This document shows positions 1 through 7,110 of a DNA stretch of 41,126 bases, in pieces. A program made the translations under genes and the position numbers. The first letter of the stretch is position 1, and every line of letters starts with the position of its first letter. The stretch comes from Candidatus Fibrimonadales bacterium (GTDB lineage: Bacteria; Fibrobacterota; Fibrobacteria; Fibrobacterales; Fibrobacteraceae). The DNA is taken from the NCBI GenBank assembly GCA_009786285.1, contig WQTK01000337.1:1-41126 (forward strand), given 5' to 3'. Below the pieces are notes generated by a model. The model searched no databases. It saw nothing but the letters and a program-made list of their open reading frames with translations, and was not told the DNA's origin.

Positions 1-486
1 GGCGACAGCCCAACAACGTTTATATTTTCCAGGCAAGTTATGCCGCCGCTTGAGAATCCGTATTCAAAAGCAAACGCGGCAGGCTACATTGTGCAATACG
101 CTGAAAAGCCAGATTTAACATTTGCCGCCAACGGCTCCGATGTTTACTTGTGCTGCCAAGCTGCGGAAATTCTGCGCAAAGAAGGGCTTTCCGTTCGCAT
201 AGTAAGCGTTATGAGCCCAAGGCTTTTTATGGATTTGCCGCAAAAAGAGCGTGAGGCTTTGATTCCCCGCTGGTCTCCTGCTTTTGCGGTTTCCAGCGGC
301 TTGCCTTCTGTGTTTGCGCCTGTTGTTGGCCCTCTAGGTTGTTCTTGGGGGCTTTCCGAATTTGGAAAATCTGCGCCTTTCGCCGTTTTGGAAAAGGAAT
401 TCGGCTACACGCCCGGAGCCGTTGCTGAAAAAGCCAAGGCTTATTTGGCAAGTTACAAAGAGATGCGGAGAGAGTTATGCTCATAA
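1..486 (+). CDS. tkt: Transketolase, C-terminal fragment (5' end outside window)
   Basis: The reading frame is open from base 1, so the track's ATG at 40 is internal. The visible 161 residues match the C-terminal domain of transketolase, the thiamine-diphosphate enzyme that moves two-carbon units in the non-oxidative pentose phosphate pathway. Seen motifs in order are FIFSRQ, the GY...PDLTFAANGSDV segment (family GSEV), VRIVSVMSPRLF (family VVSMPS..LF) and a final FGKSAPFAVLEKEFGYTP, which matches the RFG-SAP...FG-T ending of the family. The cofactor and active-site domains lie upstream of the window. The stop overlaps the next ORF by 10 nt. Base composition is more GC-rich than the glycan locus to the right, consistent with a core gene. 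The frame and family are seen directly; the exact paralogue is not. Confidence 0.9.
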   Translation, partial: GDSPTTFIFSRQVMPPLENPYSKANAAGYIVQYAEKPDLTFAANGSDVYLCCQAAEILRKEGLSVRIVSVMSPRLFMDLPQKEREALIPRWSPAFAVSSGLPSVFAPVVGPLGCSWGLSEFGKSAPFAVLEKEFGYTPGAVAEKAKAYLASYKEMRRELCS

Positions 487-803
487 GTTTTTTAAAAGGG
501 GAAGATGAAGAAGGCGGAGGCAAACAAAAGTTCGCAAGCAAAGGCGATGTGATTTTTTTGCTGGTGTTGGCCATTGCCATTGGCGGCATATGGTATTCTT
601 GCGAGTCTTCCAAAGAAAAAACCTATAGCCACTATGCGCAGTGCGAGTCCTTGTTTTTAGCAGAGAACTTGAATGAGGCAAAGGATTGTTATGAAAAGGC
701 TTTAGAGTTGAATTACCGCTTGGATAGCTTGGACTCGGTTGGCTACAACAGAATTGACAAAATAGAATCACTTTTGCAGGGGAACACCGAAAAGCCTGAT
801 TAG
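477..803 (+). CDS. Small single-pass membrane protein with a TPR-like repeat
   Basis: This is a 108-residue protein of unknown function. Residues 7-22 are charged and glycine-rich, residues about 25-41 (VIFLLVLAIAIGGIWY) form one hydrophobic membrane segment, and residues about 50-85 resemble one tetratricopeptide unit (YAQCESLFLAENLNEAKDCYEKALEL). The topology is probably N-in with the TPR-like part outside the cytoplasm, because the first segment is short and lacks a clear cleavage site. The start at 477 is supported by GGAG at 467-470 and by the 10-nt overlap with the transketolase stop, which suggests translational coupling. No enzyme motif is visible. It may be an adaptor or a cell-envelope protein. 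Confidence 0.7.
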   Translation: MLISFLKGEDEEGGGKQKFASKGDVIFLLVLAIAIGGIWYSCESSKEKTYSHYAQCESLFLAENLNEAKDCYEKALELNYRLDSLDSVGYNRIDKIESLLQGNTEKPD

Positions 804-817
804 CCAGGCTCGGTTAA

Positions 818-899
818 GGAAGAAGAGGGATTCGAACCCTCGGTTCTTGCGAACAGCGGTTTTCGAGACCGCCCCGATCGACCACTCCGGCATTCTTCC
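818..899 (-). tRNA. tRNA-Ser (anticodon CGA)
   Basis: On the minus strand the sequence folds as a class II tRNA. The acceptor arms GGAAGAA/TTCTTCC pair, the anticodon stem GCGGT/ACCGC encloses the loop CTCGAAA (anticodon CGA, reads UCG), a variable arm GTTC-GCAA-GAAC is present, and the T arm is GAGGG-TTCGAAT-CCCTC. CCA is not encoded. The base after the acceptor stem reads T (plus-strand position 817), whereas bacterial tRNA-Ser usually has G at the discriminator position. A CTATATT box lies 9 nt upstream of the 5' end on the minus strand. The gene faces the transketolase side, away from the glycan locus. Confidence 0.93.
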
Positions 900-908
900 G
901 AGAAAGGA

Positions 909-915
909 AATATAG
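909..915 (-). promoter_or_regulatory. -10-like box CTATATT of the tRNA-Ser gene
   Basis: Read on the minus strand, CTATATT ends 9 nt before the tRNA 5' end, so transcription would begin about two bases before the mature tRNA. No good -35 hexamer is visible at 16-18 nt. It lies back to back with the CTACATT box that serves the opposite gene, forming a near-palindrome (AATATAGAAATTTCTACATT, 909-928). Confidence 0.6.
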
Positions 916-921
916 AAATTT

Positions 922-928
922 CTACATT
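922..928 (+). promoter_or_regulatory. -10-like box CTACATT before the 937 gene (probable leaderless start)
   Basis: CTACATT is followed by 8 nt and then the ATG at 937, and no Shine-Dalgarno sequence lies between. The placement matches seven other gene starts in the window, so transcription probably starts at or very near the start codon. It is probably the promoter of the 937-10927 operon. No convincing -35 is seen. Confidence 0.55.
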
Positions 929-936
929 CCCATTAG

Positions 937-3900
937 ATGCGTAAGTCTCACAAACAAGAAATGCTTGCCCTTATTGCGACAATGGGCAAAATGGCAGACA
1001 TATTGCCGAATATGCAAGACCCTGCCGAGCAAATCCAAGACATTTTAGCAGCCTGCCAGTGCCTTAGGGACAATTTAGAAGGCGAAAACGCACCGGAATG
1101 CATATCCCTATTGCAATCTATTGATGCAACTGTAGAGACGGATAATTATCCGTCTCTACAATTGCACATAAAAAATCTGGCATCCGCATTTGCAGAAATA
1201 AAAATAAAAAAGGAAATTCTTTTTTTGCCGTATAAGGCTTCAATGTGGGACAGCCTGGAAAGCATTTACCTTGCCGCCAAAGAAGATCCGGACTGCGATG
1301 CTTTTGTTATGCCCATTCCGTATTATGACAAAAAAGACGGAAGGTTTACGGAAATGCACTGGGAAACTGAATACCCCAAAAACATATCTTTGATCGACTA
1401 TCGCAAGTACAATATTGAAGAGCGGCGCCCGGATATGATTTTTATACATAATCCTTATGACGATTTAAATATAGTTACAAGCGTGCATCCGGATTTTTTC
1501 AGTTCCAGGCTCAGAAATTTAACAGACTGTTTGGTATATGTGCCGTATTTTGTTGGGGATGGAAAAAGCATACAAGAGCATTTTTGCACATTGCCGGCAT
1601 GTATTTTTGCGCACAAAGTGATTGTTTACACCGAACAGGAAAGAGAAATTTATGTGAGGGAGTACAACAAAGCCACAAGGGAAAGCGGCAGCAAATTCCT
1701 GGCGTTAGGCAGCCCAAAATTGGACAAGGCGATTAACGCAAAACGCGAAGATTACGAATACCCAGATGAATGGAAAAAATTGATAAATAATAAAAAAGTT
1801 GTATTCTACAACACAAGCATAGGTTCATTGCTTGAAAAATCTGTAGAAAATAACAGACCATCGAATAAATATTTGCAAAAAATCAAAAAAGTATTTGAAT
1901 TTTTCAAAAATCAAAAAGACGCTGTTTTGCTATGGCGTCCGCACCCGCTTTTGGAAGGCACCATTAAGAGCATGCGCCCGTGGCTCGAGCAAGAATACGC
2001 AGAAATTGTGAATGAATACAAAGCTGAAGGTTATGGAATTTACGATGACAGCCAGGATTTGAACAGAGCCATAGCCATAAGCGATTTGTATTATGGTGAT
2101 GGAAGCAGTGTTACAAAGTTGTTTGATGAGGCGAAAAAGCCGGTTTTGGGGCAGGTGATTGGAACTTCTGCAGTTTGCGGGCTTTGTGATAGCAATGATT
2201 TTATTTGGTTTACAGATATTTTCAATGCACTTTACAGGTACAACAAGCAGAGCAAAAAAACGGAGTATATGGGAACAATTTCCTTACAAAGAAATGGAGC
2301 TTTTAGGGGAATAGCCGAAAGCAATGGAAAATTGTATTTAGCTTCTAGGTTTGGGGATAGAATATATGCTTTTGATATGGATAAAAAAGTTTTTGAGCGA
2401 AAAATTCAGTGTGATTATGAAATAAAAGATGCAATAAGTTTCAAAAATTATATTTATTTTATTTCGCAGGAGTTTCCAGCTATTTTAAAATATACCCCGA
2501 ATTCAAATGAGATGGTGAAATTTTCGCCGTGGGAAAAAGATATTTATTTTGGTAATTATTGCGTCACAGGCGATGAAATTGCCTTGGTTATAGCAGGCAA
2601 AAATTCCGTGATGTTTTTCAATATGGAAACCGGCGAGCATGCAATGGAGATAGTTGGAGAAGTGCCCGAGCAGTATAGCGATATATGTTTTGACGGGCAA
2701 AATTACTATCTCAGTTCGTTCAGCAAAAATTACATTGTAAAGTGGAACAGGCAAACTAGTAAAAGCGCAAAAATTATGCTTCCGAATTCCTTTTCAAGAA
2801 GCGAAGACAACCAAAACGCAAGTTTTTCAATTCGGTATTCCAATAAGCACATATGGCTTATCCCTTTTGCGGCAAATAATGCGTATAAAATAAACTTGCA
2901 AACAGAAAAATTCATAGAATTGCCAAGTCTTGTAAGTCATTTTGAGAGCAAGGGTTTTGGCTGGTATTATAATTTAACTGTGGCGAACGAAAACCTCATA
3001 TACGCTTCTACGCCTAACAAGGGTATTGTTGAATTTGACATAAGCACTTCCAAGCTGAGTTTCTTTGAACCATCTGCAGTGGAAAATTTCATAGAACCGA
3101 GTTTGCGTTATTATACAACAAAATATAAAGCACCGGCAGAGTGGAAAGATAAAAAAGTTGTGTTTTACAACAGCAAAAATCCGCAAGAGAGCGTATTTGA
3201 GTTTTTCAAAAAGCGAGATGACGCAGTTTTGCTAAGTCGTGCGATGTTTGATGAAACATGGAATTTAGACAGAGCCATTGCTGTGAGCGACGTGTATTAC
3301 GGTGATGCTGGAAATGTTATGGCGTTGTTTAACTGGGAGAAGAAAAAGGTTGCGCAACAGGTACTTGCAGTGTCAATTAATGGTATTTTTGATGACGGAG
3401 TTTATATTTGGTTTATAATTAATTGCAGCGTGCTTTATAAATATGATAAGCAGAGCAAAGAAACTGAGTGCATGGGAATAATTCCTGCGTCCCCTCAAAA
3501 TAACTGGGCAAATGTGTGGGTTGCAGAAAATAATAAAAAGCTATATTTTGCGCCATTCTTTAAAAATGATAAAATATCTGTTTTTAATATGGAGAAAAAG
3601 AGTTTTGAGCGCATAGAATTTAAGGATGATTGCAAATATGATAGAAAGTTTAAAGCAGTTATCAGTTTTAAAAATTTTGTTTATTTTATCCCTTATGATT
3701 TTCCTGCCATAATGAAGTTGAACGTAGATACCAATGAAATAGAATATTTTTCAGAATGGGTTGAAAAAATCTCTAAATTGCAAACTTCCAAATTGCCACA
3801 TGAAATTTGGAAAAATTCGAAGCTTTGGGGATTTTGTGTTGTTGATACGGAAATTGCAATAATGATACATGGAGCAAATGCTGTTATGTTTTTCAATATG

Positions 3901-4446
3901 GAAACCTGCGATTATGAAATTAAGAGTGTTGGCGAGAAATCAGAGCAATATAACCATATATGTTTTGATGGACAAAATTATTATATAACTACGTTTTATA
4001 AAGACTATATTGTTAAATGGAACCGGCAAACAAATGAGGTTTTCAAAATTAAAATTCCTTCCTTTTCTAAAAAAGATGGAATAGGCGCAAATTTTTCAAC
4101 TCGATATTTAAATGGGTATGTTTGGCTGATTCCATCTCTTGCAAATAGTACCTATAAAATAGATATAAATACGAATGAAGTTACGGAGTTGCCGGAGTTT
4201 GTGGAATATTTGGATAATAAAAATTTAAGTGGGCATTATGGAGTTTATTGTAAAAATGAAGATTCTTTTATAATGAGTACGCTGAAGAAAGGTATTGTTG
4301 AGTATAATACGAAAACTTCAGAATTGAAATTCATTAAAACAGCAGGCGCAGTATCGCAACTAGTTCAGTTGTTTAATGATTGTGAAAAAACAGAAGAAAA
4401 TTCTGGTAAAAGAATTTGGGGGTATTTAAAGGAGGCGTTGCCATGA
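937..4446 (+). CDS. TagF/CDP-glycerol glycerophosphotransferase-like protein with two beta-propeller-like repeat regions
   Basis: The 1169-residue protein begins with a helical segment (1-90). A GT-B-type region related to CDP-glycerol/CDP-ribitol phosphotransferases and their relatives in glycan loci follows (about 92-405; LPYKASMWDSLESI, IFIHNPYD, VIVYTEQERE, LLWRPHPL, SDLYYGDGSSV). Residues about 407-735 contain short WFTD...LYRYN and FDGQNYY...YIVKWNRQT units like a beta-propeller. From about 735 the end of the GT-like part and the whole propeller region recur. Compare VVFYN at 288 and 741, FDGQNYY near 585 and 1010, and SDLYYGD against SDVYYGD. The second GT copy lacks the RPHPL segment. 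The protein starts at ATG 937 after CTACATT without a Shine-Dalgarno. It probably transfers a nucleotide-activated polyol-phosphate or sugar, which fits the TarI-like gene overlapping its stop (ATGA). Catalysis is inferred; the propeller call is from repeat pattern only. Confidence 0.7.
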   Translation: MRKSHKQEMLALIATMGKMADILPNMQDPAEQIQDILAACQCLRDNLEGENAPECISLLQSIDATVETDNYPSLQLHIKNLASAFAEIKIKKEILFLPYKASMWDSLESIYLAAKEDPDCDAFVMPIPYYDKKDGRFTEMHWETEYPKNISLIDYRKYNIEERRPDMIFIHNPYDDLNIVTSVHPDFFSSRLRNLTDCLVYVPYFVGDGKSIQEHFCTLPACIFAHKVIVYTEQEREIYVREYNKATRESGSKFLALGSPKLDKAINAKREDYEYPDEWKKLINNKKVVFYNTSIGSLLEKSVENNRPSNKYLQKIKKVFEFFKNQKDAVLLWRPHPLLEGTIKSMRPWLEQEYAEIVNEYKAEGYGIYDDSQDLNRAIAISDLYYGDGSSVTKLFDEAKKPVLGQVIGTSAVCGLCDSNDFIWFTDIFNALYRYNKQSKKTEYMGTISLQRNGAFRGIAESNGKLYLASRFGDRIYAFDMDKKVFERKIQCDYEIKDAISFKNYIYFISQEFPAILKYTPNSNEMVKFSPWEKDIYFGNYCVTGDEIALVIAGKNSVMFFNMETGEHAMEIVGEVPEQYSDICFDGQNYYLSSFSKNYIVKWNRQTSKSAKIMLPNSFSRSEDNQNASFSIRYSNKHIWLIPFAANNAYKINLQTEKFIELPSLVSHFESKGFGWYYNLTVANENLIYASTPNKGIVEFDISTSKLSFFEPSAVENFIEPSLRYYTTKYKAPAEWKDKKVVFYNSKNPQESVFEFFKKRDDAVLLSRAMFDETWNLDRAIAVSDVYYGDAGNVMALFNWEKKKVAQQVLAVSINGIFDDGVYIWFIINCSVLYKYDKQSKETECMGIIPASPQNNWANVWVAENNKKLYFAPFFKNDKISVFNMEKKSFERIEFKDDCKYDRKFKAVISFKNFVYFIPYDFPAIMKLNVDTNEIEYFSEWVEKISKLQTSKLPHEIWKNSKLWGFCVVDTEIAIMIHGANAVMFFNMETCDYEIKSVGEKSEQYNHICFDGQNYYITTFYKDYIVKWNRQTNEVFKIKIPSFSKKDGIGANFSTRYLNGYVWLIPSLANSTYKIDINTNEVTELPEFVEYLDNKNLSGHYGVYCKNEDSFIMSTLKKGIVEYNTKTSELKFIKTAGAVSQLVQLFNDCEKTEENSGKRIWGYLKEALP
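1131..1160. repeat. Perfect 30-bp palindrome inside the coding sequence
   Basis: The left arm TGTAGAGACGGATAA is followed with no spacer by its exact reverse complement. It lies in frame in the N-terminal helical region of the 937 protein (about residues 65-75, ATVETDNYPSLQ). The flanking bases do not extend the pairing. It could form a cruciform or a strong RNA hairpin. No second copy was seen in the window. Confidence 0.9.
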
Positions 4447-5177
4447 ATACAGCGTTAATATTTGCCGGGGGAACCGGAATAAGAATGAATTCCAACGCAA
4501 AGCCAAAGCAATTTTTGAGCATTCGCCAAAAACCAGTGCTTATATATACTTTGGAACACTTTGAAAACCATGAAGAGATAGACAATATTTGCATTGTATG
4601 CCTCGCAAGTTGGATTAACGAATTGAAAAGAATGTTAAAATTATATGAAATAACAAAAGTAAAGTGGATTGTAAAAGGAGGGAACACGGCCCAGGAATCC
4701 ATATTTAACGGACTTTCCGCAATATATGCGGATGATTCAAATCCAAAAGAAACCGTTGTTTTAATCCACGATGGAGTTAGACCTTTAATAGATGGTGAAT
4801 TAATTGCAAAATGCATAGATAGTGTTAAAAAACACGGTTCTGCCATAACGGTGGCTCCAATAGCCGAAACCATTGTAAATATAAATCAGGGCAGCGCAAT
4901 AGAAACAATAGAAAATATAAAGGAACGCTCAATACATAAATTTGCTCGCGCTCCGCAATGCTTCTTTTTAGAAGATATTTTCGCAGTTCATAAAAAAAGC
5001 AGAGAAAATGGAATAAATTGCATTTTAGACTCAGCGACTTTAATGCATCAAAACGGACATCCGTTATTTATAGTTGACGGCCCGGAAAAAAACATCAAAA
5101 TCACAACTTCAATAGATTATTATATATTCAAAGCGTTGCTGAATGCGGAAGAGGATGCGCAGGTATTTGGAATATGA
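4443..5177 (+). CDS. IspD/TarI-family cytidylyltransferase
   Basis: This 244-residue protein has the IspD-family nucleotidyltransferase pattern. FAGGTGIRM is at 7-15 (the NTP-binding loop), KPKQF follows near 20, and HDGVRPLI matches the conserved family VHDGVRP segment. The family includes IspD (2-C-methyl-D-erythritol 4-phosphate) and TarI/Bcs1-type enzymes that make CDP-ribitol. Its neighbours are a TagF-like transferase upstream and sugar-modifying genes downstream, so a polyol-phosphate substrate is more likely than the isoprenoid pathway; that is an inference. The track's start at 4416 is rejected. ATG 4443 has AAAGGAGG just upstream and forms an ATGA overlap with the preceding stop. 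The 3' end again overlaps the next gene by ATGA. Confidence 0.8.
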   Translation: MNTALIFAGGTGIRMNSNAKPKQFLSIRQKPVLIYTLEHFENHEEIDNICIVCLASWINELKRMLKLYEITKVKWIVKGGNTAQESIFNGLSAIYADDSNPKETVVLIHDGVRPLIDGELIAKCIDSVKKHGSAITVAPIAETIVNINQGSAIETIENIKERSIHKFARAPQCFFLEDIFAVHKKSRENGINCILDSATLMHQNGHPLFIVDGPEKNIKITTSIDYYIFKALLNAEEDAQVFGI

Positions 5178-5980
5178 CAGATTTTGAAAATAAAACTTTT
5201 TTCATAACCGGCGCAACAGGCTTGCTTGGTTCAGCTTTAATTAAGCATTTACAAGAAAAGAATCGCATAATTGCATGGACACGGGAAAAGGGTGACATTC
5301 GTGAAAAAATATCTATTGACGAACCTATTGATTACATTGTACATGGCGCAAATCCAACCGCATCAAAATATTTTGTGGACTATCCCGTTGAAACAATAAG
5401 AATAATTTACGAAGGCACATTAAATACATTGGAGCTTGCAAGAGAAAAGAATGTCAAAGGTTACCTTTATCTTTCTTCGTTGGAAGTTTATACGAATATA
5501 ACCGGTGTGAGAAATTGTTATCCGGAAGGCAAACGGCTTGCCGAGTGTTTATGCACAAGTTATTTTCATGAATACGGAGTTAATGCTAAAATAGCTAGGC
5601 TGGCACAGGTTTTTGGACCTGGGATTGACTTGGAAAATGACAACCGAGTGATTGCGCAGTTTATGCGCTGCGCAAGAGACAAGAAAGACATTGTTCTGCG
5701 AACAAAAGGCGATACTGTGCGAAATTATTGCCATATAACGGATGCTGTAAGCGCAATGCTGTGCATTCTTGCCAAAGGGAAAGGCGGTGAGTTTTACGAT
5801 ATCGCAAGCAAAAACACCGAGATTTCAGTTTGTGATTTGGCCAAGCAGTTCGGGAATGTTGTTTTTGACATAGCGGAAGATACTGAAAAGTTAGGATATT
5901 TGCCAACGGTCAGAATTGTTTTAGATACGGCTAAATTGGAGAGTTTGGGATGGAAGCCTGGCGCAAATCTGAAATGGTAG
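5174..5980 (+). CDS. NAD-dependent epimerase/dehydratase (extended SDR)
   Basis: The 268-residue protein begins with a Rossmann fold signature, FFITGATGLLGS (GxxGxxG at 13-19). It then has the segment YLSSLEVY and an active-site-like Y-x(3)-K (YPEGK, about 115-119), followed by RLAQVFGPG, typical of NDP-sugar epimerases/dehydratases. It is somewhat shorter than the usual 310-350 residues of dTDP-glucose 4,6-dehydratase or UDP-galactose 4-epimerase, so its substrate domain is small. It overlaps the cytidylyltransferase stop by ATGA. Neighbours suggest it alters a nucleotide-activated or phosphorylated sugar or polyol intermediate. The exact reaction cannot be read from the sequence. Confidence 0.8.
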   Translation: MTDFENKTFFITGATGLLGSALIKHLQEKNRIIAWTREKGDIREKISIDEPIDYIVHGANPTASKYFVDYPVETIRIIYEGTLNTLELAREKNVKGYLYLSSLEVYTNITGVRNCYPEGKRLAECLCTSYFHEYGVNAKIARLAQVFGPGIDLENDNRVIAQFMRCARDKKDIVLRTKGDTVRNYCHITDAVSAMLCILAKGKGGEFYDIASKNTEISVCDLAKQFGNVVFDIAEDTEKLGYLPTVRIVLDTAKLESLGWKPGANLKW

Positions 5981-7110
5981 CCAAGTTAAATACTCTTAAC
6001 TTTGCAGGCAAAACGGTGTTCGTCTTTGGGCATTGCAACGCTACCGGAGAAATGATAGATTATCTTGCACAGATTTCCGTTCATGTAACGGCCATTTTGG
6101 ATAACAATGAAGCTAAAATAGGAAACGCATATAAAGAAGTTCCTATAGTTGAACCTGCGCATATTCTGAAATTTTCAAACTGCATGGTTCTTATAGCCAA
6201 CAGATTCTGTGAACAAATGACTGAGCAGCTTCACAATCTAGGTTACAAGGGCGAAATCGTGAAAGTTTTAGAATACAATTTCTTTGCAGAATGTACGCCT
6301 GAGCGAATACGCAAAGGGACGGACATTCTGAAAAAAATAAGAGTTCTGTATCCGGAACGACACTTGGTCATTTGCCCGCACAATTCGCTTGGCGATGTGT
6401 ACTGGGCCATGTCTTTTTTGCCATCTTACACCGCAAAACCATGCGTTGTGGCAGTGAATAGCGAAGGATGCCATCAAGTTGCAGAGATGTTCGGGCAGAA
6501 AAGCATAACCGTGTCAAATGAAGAGATGGATGAATTAACACAGGCTGTAATTTCCAATAAAGAACAAAATTGCATAGTGGCTCATCACGATAAAGTACAC
6601 ACGGACAGTGCCATAGAATATTTGAATAGCCATTTCATTTCGTTTATAGATTTTTACAAATACAGAGTGTTTGGTTTAGATGAATCTGCCGAACCTGTTT
6701 TGCCAAGCTGCAATTTGCCTTTTGAAAATACAGTTGGCATTTTGCAGGGCAAAACTCTTATAATTTCACCTTATGCCAAAAGCGTTATTTTATTGCCGAA
6801 TGAATTTTGGCTGAATGTGATAAGTGAATACAAAAGCAAAGAATTTATGGTATGCACAAGTGTAATTGGCAGCGAGGAACCGCTTGAAGGCACAATTCCC
6901 GTTTCTTTTCCGTTGAATCAAGCTGTTAAAGCGGTTGAATATGCAGGTTATTTTATAGGTATTCGCAGCGGCTTGTGCGATGTAATCAACTCTGCTGTGT
7001 GCAATAAAACCGTTGTTTTCCCTGATTGCATCTATAGCACAACAAAGATGAAAGTTGCTGATTTTTTCGCATTGCCGGGATGGAATTTTCTAAATTTAAA
7101 GCCTATATGA
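5950..7110 (+). CDS. Rossmann-module protein with GT-B/GT9-like C-terminal region
   Basis: Residues about 15-80 carry the locus-wide Rossmann-like module (VFVFGHCNATGEM ... AILDNNEAKIG ... VPIVEP). The rest resembles GT-B glycosyltransferases of the ADP-heptose-transferase kind: HNSLGDVYWAMSFLP near 140, LIISPYAKS near 272, and AGYFIGIRSGLCD near 336, which probably lines the donor site. A paralogue with the same C-terminal motifs is encoded at 9638. ATG 5950 has GGAGAG seven bases upstream and overlaps the preceding gene by 31 nt. ATG 5974, giving a 7-nt overlap, is an alternative start. It is predicted to be cytoplasmic, with no membrane segment. The glycosyltransferase role is an inference from weak motifs. 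Confidence 0.6.
   Translation: MEAWRKSEMVAKLNTLNFAGKTVFVFGHCNATGEMIDYLAQISVHVTAILDNNEAKIGNAYKEVPIVEPAHILKFSNCMVLIANRFCEQMTEQLHNLGYKGEIVKVLEYNFFAECTPERIRKGTDILKKIRVLYPERHLVICPHNSLGDVYWAMSFLPSYTAKPCVVAVNSEGCHQVAEMFGQKSITVSNEEMDELTQAVISNKEQNCIVAHHDKVHTDSAIEYLNSHFISFIDFYKYRVFGLDESAEPVLPSCNLPFENTVGILQGKTLIISPYAKSVILLPNEFWLNVISEYKSKEFMVCTSVIGSEEPLEGTIPVSFPLNQAVKAVEYAGYFIGIRSGLCDVINSAVCNKTVVFPDCIYSTTKMKVADFFALPGWNFLNLKPI

Noticed and set aside
818-937. Integration of a genomic island at the tRNA-Ser gene
   Set aside because: The glycan locus lies on the 5' side of the tRNA, no integrase is present and I found no second copy of the tRNA 3' end in the window.
4373-4873. Minus-strand ORF of 166 codons
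   Set aside because: It lies opposite the cytidylyltransferase gene, has no recognisable motif or ribosome site and is a shadow frame.
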